Source: Methanobacteriota archaeon (GTDB lineage Archaea > Halobacteriota > Halobacteria > Halobacteriales > Halalkalicoccaceae). From it: a stretch of 39,752 nucleotides of DNA. The notes beneath the pieces were generated by a model that worked only from the letters and a program-made list of their open reading frames with translations, was not told the DNA's origin and made no database searches. The stretch lies in the NCBI GenBank assembly GCA_022561895.1, contig JADFQH010000002.1:1-39752 (forward strand), written 5' to 3'. Below, piece by piece: positions 24,907-32,590 of the stretch. A program made the translations under genes and the position numbers. Position 1 is the stretch's first letter, and each line of letters opens with the position of its first letter.

Positions 24907-25396
24907 TGGCTTCCTCCTTGGATTGGGGCACGATCCGTTCGAACTCCTCGGAATCATCCTCTGGTTCGAGTCGCCGTCCCTCGATTCGACTGACCCGTTT
25001 GATCGTGCGCGTACCGTCGATGGCGGGGGCGATCAGCCGCGGAAGCTCATCAGAACTGTCCAGCCGCTCGGTTGCGAGGATCCCATCGAGCAGGTCGGCA
25101 ATCGCGATACAGACTCGAAATTCGTCGTCGGATTCAACGATCAGGTGCGTCGAGTCGGGATCGATCTCGCTCGTGGCGACGAGTTCCGAGAGTGAAATTC
25201 CTCGCCAGCGCCCGCCGAAGCGATCCCCGGAGACACAGACGTACTCACACCGGCGCTCGGTGAGGTCGAACCCCGTTCGAGCGCTCCGCAGATCGATCGA
25301 AACGTCGCCGCCAAGCTCTGGGGGATCCAGTGCCTGATTGCTTCGCGGGGCTGGCTCCGGCGGAGCTTCGATACCGGCGGTCGTCTGGTGGCTCAT
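24899..25396 (-). CDS. Small sulfite-oxidase-fold (YedY/SUOX-like) domain protein
   Basis: 165 residues. CVSGDRFGGRWRGISLSELV, the middle segment THLIVESDDEFRVCIAIADL, and LPRLIAPAIDGTRTIKRVSR follow the pattern of the oxidoreductase molybdopterin-binding domain. Cys54 is where such proteins have the cysteine that binds molybdenum. It is much shorter than a complete SUOX enzyme and has no signal peptide, so a role in cofactor delivery or protection is as likely as catalysis. First gene of the cluster, 38 bp after promoter copy 1 and overlapping the Mrp-like gene. Confidence 0.6.
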   Translation of the reverse strand: MSHQTTAGIEAPPEPAPRSNQALDPPELGGDVSIDLRSARTGFDLTERRCEYVCVSGDRFGGRWRGISLSELVATSEIDPDSTHLIVESDDEFRVCIAIADLLDGILATERLDSSDELPRLIAPAIDGTRTIKRVSRIEGRRLEPEDDSEEFERIVPQSKEEAND

Positions 25397-25433
25397 ATCT
25401 ATCGATGGGACTCCCCGACCCCTCGCACTGGCG

Positions 25434-25458
25434 CTTAACCCGTTTCGGGTTTTAAGTA
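25434..25458 (-). promoter_or_regulatory. Promoter palindrome, copy 1
   Basis: Same 25 bases as 17244-17268. On the minus strand it gives CCGAAAC and GGGTTAAG, consistent with BRE and TATA. The following 45 or so bases also resemble those after copy 2. It drives the unit that starts at 25396. Confidence 0.7.
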
Positions 25459-25626
25459 CGGACTCGGAGCAGCCGACGATCCTGAGAGCGATCTCGACCG
25501 GATGCTCGCATCGGCGTAGGACCTGTCGTTCACAACCGAGCTGCCCGCTTCCCTCCCGGTTCTCAGTCGCTGGGAACCGACACCGCTTCTTAGGTAGTTA
25601 TCGAATCGAGTTCGAATCGAAGGCCC

Positions 25627-25803
25627 ATGTCCGAAGAACGATCCGTCGACGTGCCGGAGTGTGGCGGCTGCCCAATCGACACCGGCGAGTGTCCTACAGT
25701 ACTGGTATCGAACACCGGCTCGCGCGTCGTCTTCTGTGAGCGAGGGAACACGGAGGGGTGGCTCGCAAGCGACGTCGTTTTCGATGTAATCGAGATGCGC
25801 TGA
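25627..25803 (+). CDS. 58-residue Cys-rich (zinc-finger-like) small protein
   Basis: ATG 25627 to TGA 25803. Cysteines at 12, 15, 22 and 37 are arranged as C-x2-C-P ... EC-P ... FCERG, suggesting a single zinc site, followed by GWLASDVVFDVIEMR. It is divergent from the molybdoenzyme cluster. It fits the large class of haloarchaeal zinc-finger micro-proteins, but I cannot name a family or role. Codon use is high-GC in the third position, as in neighbouring real genes. Confidence 0.6.
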   Translation: MSEERSVDVPECGGCPIDTGECPTVLVSNTGSRVVFCERGNTEGWLASDVVFDVIEMR

Positions 25804-26017
25804 GAGACACGCCGGTTTCCGATGAAGCGTGATCGACTTAGCGGTCTCGGTTGGCGTCGCCCCTGTTATTTCGGGAGTCCATTGTCCCAGTTTACCCCCC
25901 GAGGCGACACCGACGAACCGCTGCGTGACACCACCTCGTGGTCGAACCCAGAAATCGAGGGTGGTTCTCTCAATGCATCCAGTTCTCACGTTTGTTCCGG
26001 CGTGTGAGGACAGTCGA

Positions 26018-26428
26018 TTACTCGAGGGCGAGACTCAGTCGCAATGCATCGTCAATCGCTGTCATCGTTGGCGCATCGAGGCTCCCAACCACCGAGTGCA
26101 CTCGCTTTTCGATGGAGATAACGCGAATCTGATCCAACCGCACAGACGAATCCTTCTCGACCGGTGAGTTCGACGCTTCGACTAATACTTCGAAGGGATA
26201 GCCTCTATACGTCCCCGTTGCGGGCACGACGATGGTCGTGCTTGAATTTCTGTTGCCGACATCGTTCTGGACGACCACCGCAGGTCGCGTTTTCTTCATC
26301 TCGGAGGACCGCTGGTCTTCCGACGACTCATCGAAGTCCCGCTGGCACCTCGAGATCTCGTGGCCCTCGGCTGGATCAAATCTGACGATGACGACATCGC
26401 CGCGTCGAATCTCCGATTGCTCACTCAT
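26018..26428 (-). CDS. mazF: MazF/PemK-family toxin
   Basis: 136 residues. RRGDVVIVRFDPAEGHE, KKTRPAVVVQNDVGN, SSTTIVVPATG and DSSVRLDQIRVIS are the classic MazF barrel landmarks, so it is a probable sequence-specific endoribonuclease. About 15 extra residues (SRCQRDFDESSEDQRSSEM) sit in the loop between strands 1 and 2. It starts with an ATGA overlap at the end of the antitoxin gene. Confidence 0.85.
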   Translation of the reverse strand: MSEQSEIRRGDVVIVRFDPAEGHEISRCQRDFDESSEDQRSSEMKKTRPAVVVQNDVGNRNSSTTIVVPATGTYRGYPFEVLVEASNSPVEKDSSVRLDQIRVISIEKRVHSVVGSLDAPTMTAIDDALRLSLALE

Positions 26429-26661
26429 TCAGCGAGTCCGTCCCACGCTTCGTCCGCTGTCCCGTCCCATTCGTCGGCGAGGGCGCTAGCGCTCTCGGAT
26501 GCCTCGCGGTACGCGGTGGCCAGTTCCTCCTCGTCGGGACGGTCGGATTCGACCTCGATGACGGCGACTGTGACGCGTTTGTTCGCGTACTCGGTTCCGA
26601 GGTAGATACGTCCTCGGTCGTCGGTGTCGTTCGTCCGGAAGTTGGTTGCGTCGACGTTCAT
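26425..26661 (-). CDS. AbrB/VapB-like antitoxin of mazF
   Basis: 78 residues. The DRGRIYLGTEYANKRVTVAV segment is a swapped-hairpin (SpoVT/AbrB-like) DNA-binding core. The acidic helical tail (DRPDEEELATAYREASESAS) would wrap the toxin. Start ATG 26661; GTG 26673 would add four residues. Its promoter region has two direct repeats that look like operators (26671-26713). Translationally coupled to mazF. Confidence 0.75.
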   Translation of the reverse strand: MNVDATNFRTNDTDDRGRIYLGTEYANKRVTVAVIEVESDRPDEEELATAYREASESASALADEWDGTADEAWDGLAE

Positions 26662-26670
26662 TGTAGTACT

Positions 26671-26713
26671 CACTATGACCCACTAGTGCAAGTATTTGCC
26701 CACTATTACCCAC
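26671..26713 (-). promoter_or_regulatory. Paired operator repeats of the mazF module
   Basis: CACTATGACCCAC (26671-26683) and CACTATTACCCAC (26701-26713) are direct repeats 30 bp apart. A TATA-like CAAATACTT on the minus strand lies between them, about 30 bp before the start codon. The layout fits autorepression by the antitoxin or antitoxin-toxin complex. Confidence 0.55.
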
Positions 26714-26905
26714 ATCGATTATCGAGGACAAGATACTATACATCACAGACCCGCTAAATCCGCTGTAATCCCATCTTTCAAACCGGACCATATCTGTATC
26801 GCCACATACTGTTTATCTTCGGGATAGAAACCGAATTCGGTTTCGTATATAAAGATCTTAATTGTGAACGGATACGCAAAGCGGGTTGGAAACCATCTAT
26901 CGAGC

Positions 26906-27139
26906 ATGAACGCGACCGACATCATCACCCGACGGACGCTGTACGCCCACTCCCGAGTGATCGTCAAAACGATCTGCTACCGGATATTTATGTTTCTGAT
27001 CACGGCGATCATCGCACTGGTCGTCACCGGCAGCCTCGCCGAGGCGCTCAGTATCGGGGTGGCGACGAATCTCCTCAAAACCCTCACCTACTACGGCTAC
27101 GAACAGCTCTGGGCGCATATCTCGTGGGGGATCAACTAA
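26906..27139 (+). CDS. DUF2061-family membrane protein
   Basis: 77 residues from ATG 26906. TRRTLYAHSRVIVKTICYRI FMFLITAIIALVVTGSLAEA, then NLLKTLTYYGYEQLWAHISW G, is the DUF2061 pattern: two membrane helices with conserved Arg/Lys and Tyr-Tyr-x2-Glu. Function of the family is unknown; members often neighbour cysteine or sulfate metabolism genes in bacteria, which is not the case here. ATG 26864 is an alternative upstream start. Confidence 0.7.
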   Translation: MNATDIITRRTLYAHSRVIVKTICYRIFMFLITAIIALVVTGSLAEALSIGVATNLLKTLTYYGYEQLWAHISWGIN

Positions 27140-27217
27140 GCGGTAGCGCGGAGTAGTCACCCGACAACCCGTATCGGCGACACTCCGTCGCATATCACGG
27201 CTATAACTATGTTCGTT

Positions 27218-27407
27218 ACAAACGATTGTTTCAAACACATGGTTGAAACACATACTACAAACGTTACAAACGAATCGCTACGGCGAAATCGGGCGTTGCC
27301 GGTCTCGAACGGTACTGTTGATCCCTTCAGTCGGTCCCTCTATACATCGCTTGCAAACGACTGTTTTAACCAGTTGTTACAAATGAACGCTACAAACCAT
27401 ACAAACG
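27218..27407 (+). repeat. ACAAACG repeat array upstream of parA-1 (possible centromere)
   Basis: The heptamer ACAAACG or a one-base variant occurs at 27218, 27257, 27266, 27354, 27379, 27392 and 27401. An inverted pair TGTTTCAA/TTGAAACA (27227-27234 and 27243-27250) lies within. The array fills the gap between DUF2061 and parA-1 and holds no gene. Its position makes it a candidate parS site or autoregulatory operator. Confidence 0.55.
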
Positions 27408-27459
27408 ATTGAACGGTGTAGCTGTTTTGTCTGACGAGAACTTATGGTTGAACCGTTCG

Positions 27460-28368
27460 ATGGGTCACTACATGCTTTCGTACTCAGTGTACAGCGAAGC
27501 AGGGGGTGTCGGGAAGACGACACTCGCCGCGAATCTGGCGGTGGCGCACGCACGAGCCGGATTGGACGTTCTCATCGTCCCGCTCGATCCACAGGACGGG
27601 GATCTGAGCTACCTCTTCGATGTCGATCACGACCGGACGGACAGCGCAGTCGACACGCTCGTGCATCATCTCGTCGATCGCGCGAACGGCGAGTTTCGCG
27701 ATCTCATCCGATCGACCGAACACGGTGTGGATATCGTGCCCGAGCACAACCGACTCGAGGATCTCGGCGAAGCGCTCCGGAAAGAACGCGACGCTCGAAG
27801 TGACTTCGGGGAGTCGTTCCCGATGTGGACACAGCTCCAGCGCGTGCTCCGGGAAGCGAACGTCAACCGTCGATACGACGTGCTCATCGTCGATCCGCCG
27901 GCGAGTTCGGGTCCACAGCTCTACAACGCGCTCGATGCGACCCGGAATCTCGTGCTTCCGATCGAGCCATCCGGGAAGGGACAGGCCTCGGTGAGCGGGT
28001 TGGACGATCTCGTCACGAACCTAGAGGAGCAGTTGGAGATCAGTATTGGCGTGCTCGCTGCGGTCCCGAACCGAGTAAAAGGCACTCGCGATCAGGCCGC
28101 GATCATCGAGGAGATCGAAGCACAGGGGTTCGATGTTCCGGTTATCTTCGGCGATCGAACATCGTTACTAGAGGGGTGTTGGAGAAAGAAATGTAGCGCA
28201 TTCACATACGTGACAGAACACCGTGACCGCCGGCGCGACTACGAGATCGACACGCTGGCGAAGTTCGACGAACTCGCACGTCACCTCGAAGCGACGGGCG
28301 ACATCAGCGCACCGAACCCGCCCGAACCGGGGAGCATCGAGCCTGACGGTGCGGAGGTGCGCGTATGA
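27460..28368 (+). CDS. parA: ParA/Soj-type partition ATPase, cassette 1
   Basis: 302 residues. SEAGGVGKTTLAANLAVAHA is the deviant Walker A, VLIVPLDPQDGDLSYLFDV the next motif and YDVLIVDPPASSGPQLYNAL Walker B. Family members move plasmid copies using a DNA-bound ATPase gradient. The start at ATG 27460 (MGHYMLSY) suits a TATA-like ACTTATGG at about 27436; ATG 27472 is possible. The C-terminal tail is acidic. It is followed with an ATGA overlap by a small acidic gene in the place of parB. Confidence 0.8.
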   Translation: MGHYMLSYSVYSEAGGVGKTTLAANLAVAHARAGLDVLIVPLDPQDGDLSYLFDVDHDRTDSAVDTLVHHLVDRANGEFRDLIRSTEHGVDIVPEHNRLEDLGEALRKERDARSDFGESFPMWTQLQRVLREANVNRRYDVLIVDPPASSGPQLYNALDATRNLVLPIEPSGKGQASVSGLDDLVTNLEEQLEISIGVLAAVPNRVKGTRDQAAIIEEIEAQGFDVPVIFGDRTSLLEGCWRKKCSAFTYVTEHRDRRRDYEIDTLAKFDELARHLEATGDISAPNPPEPGSIEPDGAEVRV

Positions 28369-28817
28369 CCGGCCTGAAATCGGGTTCGGGTGACGATCTG
28401 TGGGGGGAGGATACGAACGAGGATAGCCCACCAGAAGACGATCGACACGTCACTAACGAACAGCCAACGTCGACCGAGGAGACCGATCACACTACAGCCC
28501 CCGAGCAACCGGAGGGAGCCACCGATCGGAGCGAGGAGACTGCTTCCGAGGAATCGACCGAGCGAAAACAGCCGTACATCGTTCGCCGAGCGATTCAGGA
28601 CAGATCCGTGCAGTTCGAGCGCGACGAACGTCTGACCTTTTTCGTTCACGACGACGTTGTCGAGGGGGAACGGGAGCTACTCACGGAGATCGAAGCCGCG
28701 TTCGGACGCGACGTACCCAAGTTCGACGTGCGCGAAGCCGTCTACCGCGCTGCACTCGAAAACCGCGATGACGTGCTCGCGGAGCTTATCGACATGGGGT
28801 ACTCGCCAAAGGAGTGA
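28365..28817 (+). CDS. Partner protein of parA-1 (ParB-position)
   Basis: 150 residues. The first 65 are an acidic, disordered tail rich in Glu, Thr and Ser. The last 85 (YIVRRAIQDRSVQFERDERL TFFVHDDV and FDVREAVYRAALENRDDVLA ELIDMGY) look like a compact domain ending in a helical dimer, perhaps a ribbon-helix-helix-type DNA binder. I recognise no family. ATGA overlap with parA-1 and the same layout as cassette 2 support a partition role. Confidence 0.6.
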   Translation: MTGLKSGSGDDLWGEDTNEDSPPEDDRHVTNEQPTSTEETDHTTAPEQPEGATDRSEETASEESTERKQPYIVRRAIQDRSVQFERDERLTFFVHDDVVEGERELLTEIEAAFGRDVPKFDVREAVYRAALENRDDVLAELIDMGYSPKE

Positions 28818-28920
28818 TCTCCCTCCACCATGACGCTGGTCAACCGAAGATCTTGAAAACGCCGTTCGGAATCACTGTATTTCTTACAGTACAGGCTGTT
28901 TGACGGTATCTGGGGGCGAG

Positions 28921-29409
28921 TCAGCCATCGAGGACTTCGTCAACCTTCTTGGCCGTCTCCTTCGCTTGAATGTCGGAGTACGCCTCGTGGGTGGTTTCGA
29001 TCGAGGAGTGACGAAGCGCGGTCTGGGCGAGTTCGGCATGGCCTTTCGAGTAGAGTTCGTGGCCGAGTCCGCGGCGTCCGCCGTGGGGCTTGAGATACTC
29101 GCCATCGATCTCCAAATCAGCCTCTTCACAGAGGCGTTGCATGAGATTTCGTGCGCCAGCCGTGCTGATCGATGGAACGACGATCCCGTGTTCGCGGATC
29201 AGCTCGTTTCGACAGTTCGGGAGGCGAGTGAAGCGTCCAATCGGCTTGCACGCGAGCGCCGCCCCGACGACCCGGACAACCCTCGCCCGGTCGTGTGTGG
29301 GCGGGGTCGAAACGGTACGCTCGCTATCCTCGGTGATGGAGGCAGTGTTGAGGAGGATCGATCCATTGCGGTTATCGATAGTTGGTATAATGCGTTTGTC
29401 GACAATCAC
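28921..29409 (-). pseudogene. Tyrosine recombinase (integrase), C-terminal remnant
   Basis: The last 65 residues or so carry the catalytic end: LKPHGGRRGLGHELY, then LRHSSIETTHEAYSDI with the Arg, His and nucleophilic Tyr. N-terminal to this the frame is open but not integrase-like, and the core-binding domain and the first catalytic Arg are missing, so it is a 5'-truncated relic. It marks an old integration event between partition cassette 1 and the dihydropyrimidinase gene. A full-length recombinase of a different subtype is at 34696-35991. Confidence 0.65.
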
Positions 29410-29659
29410 GAGAAGGCGACTCAGACGTCGGAGCCGTCTCGATAGTCGTATGGATAGGTCTATGGGGCTGTGTTTAATCGGATCTATTGAATCCGCCGAC
29501 GACGTAAGGACGAGTCACCAACACAAGGGGAGTGAAGTGGAAGAAGCCAGTTGGTGCAAAACGTCCTTTGCCGCTTCATGAAACAGGCCGTTAGTCCCTT
29601 CAGAACGTCTGCGTCGCTGGTGTACAAAGCTTTATCACCGGATAGAGATACGAATTTTC

Positions 29660-31039
29660 ATGACAGTAGACACGCTCATTACTGGTGGACAGCTGGTGCA
29701 GCCCGACGGACTACTTGACGCGAGCATCGCAATCGCCGGCAAGGAGATCGTTGCGATCGGCTCGGAGTCAGAGCTGCCTGCAGCGCACGAAAAGATTGAC
29801 GCCTCAGGGAAACTCGTGCTTCTGGGTGCTGTTGACGTTCACGTTCACCTCGACGATATGTTTTCAAACGATACATACGAGACGGCCTCGAAGGCGGCCG
29901 CACTCGGTGGAACGACGACGTTCGTGGACTTCGCGTGGCAGGCCTGGGTCGGTGAAGCAAGTATCTTCGACGAGGAGAGTACGCTCGTTGAAGGGATTGA
30001 ACGCAAGCAGACCAAGGCCGAGGACTCACTGATTGACTATAGTCTCCATGGAGCGATCACTCGTGACGACCTCGCTGTATTCGACGAATTCTCCGAAATG
30101 ATCGACAGAGGTGTCACATCCATCAAGATGTTCACGGCTTACGAGTTCGGACTATCGAACGGGTTCATTGACAGGGTCTTCGGGGAAGCGGCTACGCACG
30201 ATCTCGTGGCTGTCCTCCACACCGAAGATTCCTCGGTCTGTGAGGTCATCACTGAGCAGTTCAAGCGCGAGGACAAGGGTGAACCGGAGTACTATCCAAA
30301 ATCGCGGCCGGACTATGCGGAGGCGATGGCAGCCGATGACGCGATCACGATGGCGATGGAGGCCGGTTGTCGCTACTATGGAATCCACACGACTTGTCGA
30401 AAGGCTGCTGAGGTCATCGAACAGTATCGCACGGACAACCACGATATGATCCGCGCCGAGACCTGCACGCAGTACACCGTCGCTGACGACTCGCTGTTCG
30501 ATGAGGTCAGACTCCTGCCGATGGCCGCACCACCCCTCCGTAAGCCGGACGACAACGAGGCGATGTTCGAACACCTCGACCGCGGAACGCTGGATGTTGT
30601 CTCGACTGACCACTGTGGATATACTCGCAACCAAAAGCAGGTCGACCCGTGGTGGGAGGGGACGTTCGGCATGAACTCCCTCCAGCGGAGTCTGCCGGTT
30701 TTTCACGACGAGGCCGTCACCAGCCGTGACTTCAGCTATCCCTTCCTTGTCCGGAAACTGGCGACAAACCCGGCACGAATCTTCGGGCTGGCGAACAAAG
30801 GGACACTTGACCCTGGGACGCACGCAGATCTCGTGGTGTTCGACCCGAACAAGACCGAGCCAATTGACCCAGCGGACAACGCCTCTGTCGCGGACTTTTC
30901 CATCTATGCGGGACGCGAAGTCGGGGTGGTCGAGAAGACGTTCGTCCGAGGGGACCTCATCATAGACGAAGGAGAAATCGTCGGGGACCTAGGACATGGG
31001 ACGTTCGTCGAACGCGAAATCCCGATCTGGGAGAACTGA
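29660..31039 (+). CDS. Dihydropyrimidinase/D-hydantoinase-like amidohydrolase
   Basis: 459 residues. VDVHVHLDD gives the metal-binding HxH, TSIKMFTAYEF the carbamylated lysine, VLHTED and YYGIHTTC the further histidines, and STDHCGY the catalytic Asp. The enzyme opens cyclic amides such as dihydrouracil or hydantoins in the cytoplasm. No other pyrimidine-degradation genes are nearby. CTTTATCA at 29630-29637 is about 27 bp before ATG 29660, which suggests a leaderless transcript. It is an isolated metabolic cargo gene between an integrase relic and a partition cassette. Confidence 0.85.
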   Translation: MTVDTLITGGQLVQPDGLLDASIAIAGKEIVAIGSESELPAAHEKIDASGKLVLLGAVDVHVHLDDMFSNDTYETASKAAALGGTTTFVDFAWQAWVGEASIFDEESTLVEGIERKQTKAEDSLIDYSLHGAITRDDLAVFDEFSEMIDRGVTSIKMFTAYEFGLSNGFIDRVFGEAATHDLVAVLHTEDSSVCEVITEQFKREDKGEPEYYPKSRPDYAEAMAADDAITMAMEAGCRYYGIHTTCRKAAEVIEQYRTDNHDMIRAETCTQYTVADDSLFDEVRLLPMAAPPLRKPDDNEAMFEHLDRGTLDVVSTDHCGYTRNQKQVDPWWEGTFGMNSLQRSLPVFHDEAVTSRDFSYPFLVRKLATNPARIFGLANKGTLDPGTHADLVVFDPNKTEPIDPADNASVADFSIYAGREVGVVEKTFVRGDLIIDEGEIVGDLGHGTFVEREIPIWEN

Positions 31040-31193
31040 ATAAGGAGACCCATGACAACAAACCAACGTCCGATTGACGCAAGTGAGCGCCGAGACAGCA
31101 TACAATATACTGAGAAGGACATATAAACCTATTAATAGTGCTGTTCACGAAAATGACAATAATTAGATGTGGCTGTCCTGACTGAGCCTCTGT

Positions 31194-31439
31194 CTATCTA
31201 AAGTACGTTGCATTTCTAGTGGTCTGAGGAAATGAGGACTCCTCAGGACGCTCTTCTGTAGCGTAGCTGAACCGAGTCGCGAAGGTTAGGGTGTCCCGCT
31301 GATTGCAGTCGTCTATGTCCACTAAACGCGCTGCTCTCGGCGCAATGCTTGAGCAACTCACGCGCTCGTCCACAATGGAGAGGCCATCGTCATAGTGGAC
31401 GCACCCTGCTGCTTCGAGCCGGTTGACAGCCTGTCTCAC
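31194..31439 (-). pseudogene. Possible relic of a helix-turn-helix protein
   Basis: RQAVNRLEAAGCVHYDDGLS IVDERVSCS resembles the recognition helix and wing of a winged-helix regulator, but no clear start exists and the second half is not convincing. On the minus strand, between the dihydropyrimidinase and the ACGAA repeat array. It is probably a degraded fragment or a chance frame. Confidence 0.25.
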
Positions 31440-31466
31440 CGTTTCGTACGGTCAGTGAGTCGTTAC

Positions 31467-31759
31467 GATGAAATGACAAAATGAATTGAACGAATAAAAT
31501 GGGAGCAACGAACGAAACGAATGAAACGAACAGACCTCTTGGAACGAGCTTGCAGTATTCTCCAGTCAACGACTCGCTTGTTCGTTGAGTGAAACAATAG
31601 AAACGAATAAAGCGAATAGAATGAGAAAAATGAATGTGTTTAGTTCAGTGAGTGTAACGAATAGATGGTTTTAATATCCCTGTATTCGTCTCATCGAACG
31701 AAACACGCTCACTGAACGCACCGATTGAAACGAACGCGACGAACAAAACGAATTCACTA
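31467..31759 (+). repeat. ACGAA repeat array upstream of parA-2 (possible centromere)
   Basis: At least eleven ACGAA cores, often as GAAACGAAT or GAACGAAAC, are scattered through about 290 AT-rich bases, with the stretch AACGAACGAAACGAATGAAA near 31510 being the densest. No gene is present. The same repeat recurs inside the partner gene (32728-32768). Confidence 0.65.
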
Positions 31760-31771
31760 CTATAAACCGAC

Positions 31772-32590
31772 ATGATTGATAATAACACCGCACGACTTAC
31801 CGTAGCAAACCAGAAAGGAGGCGCGGGGAAAACAACCGATGTTATCCACTCTGGTGGCGCACTCGCCGCACGCGGACACGATGTCCTTCTCGTCGATATC
31901 GATTATCATGGTGGACTCACGTGCTCGCTTGATTACAGCGAACTGTACTATGACACTAACCGGACAACCCTATTCGACGTTCTTGACTTCGATCAGATGG
32001 AGTCAGTGAACGACATTATCGTTGAGCACGAGGAATTCGACATACTCCCCGCCAGCGAGAAACTCGCGAATAACAAGAACATCCAGACGCTGCTTGAGGC
32101 ACCCAAGAGCCGAGAGCGTTTAGGGATGACTCTCAACGAACTCGACATCGACTACGATTACATCATCGTAGATACGCCACCGTCGTTAAACGTACTCACC
32201 GACAATGCGCTCGTTGCGACTGGAAACGTCGTTATCCCTGTAATTCCTGAGAAACTAAACGCCAATAGCCTCCAGATTTTCGCAAAGCAGTTGAGCTCGC
32301 TTGAACCAGCCTATGGTGACATCAATCGTCTTGCGATCGTGTGCAATCGTGTTGAGCAAAACGGCGAGCACTGGAATACTATTGAAGAAATCAAATCGGC
32401 GTACTCACTCCCTGTCTTCGAGATTCCGAAACGAACCGACCTGTCACAATCGATCGGGGAAGGCGTTTCCGTTTTCGGCTTCAGCAAGGAGAACAAGCGC
32501 GTCGAAGATGCCCGCGAACTGTTCAATGAACTCGCCGATCTGTTTGACGAGACGCTTGAGAAAACTGACCTTGAGGAGGTAGAAGCATGA
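31772..32590 (+). CDS. parA: ParA/Soj-type partition ATPase, cassette 2
   Basis: 272 residues. VANQKGGAGKTT is a canonical deviant Walker A; VLLVDIDYHGGLT and YDYIIVDTPPSLNVLTDNAL follow, and the C-terminal ERF-like region ends in an acidic helix. In its second motif the usual DPQ is DYH (DIDYHGG), an unusual replacement that may alter nucleotide switching. Base composition is more AT-rich than the rest of the window, which suggests a different plasmid origin. ATGA overlap links it to its partner gene. Confidence 0.8.
   Translation: MIDNNTARLTVANQKGGAGKTTDVIHSGGALAARGHDVLLVDIDYHGGLTCSLDYSELYYDTNRTTLFDVLDFDQMESVNDIIVEHEEFDILPASEKLANNKNIQTLLEAPKSRERLGMTLNELDIDYDYIIVDTPPSLNVLTDNALVATGNVVIPVIPEKLNANSLQIFAKQLSSLEPAYGDINRLAIVCNRVEQNGEHWNTIEEIKSAYSLPVFEIPKRTDLSQSIGEGVSVFGFSKENKRVEDARELFNELADLFDETLEKTDLEEVEA

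Noticed and set aside
25435..25989. A 184-codon frame on the minus strand with DFWVRPRGGVTQRFVGVASG near its start
   Set aside because: It runs through the promoter palindrome and opposite the small Cys-rich gene, and I cannot place the segment in a family. The first 50 codons (about 25840-25989) could still be a relic.
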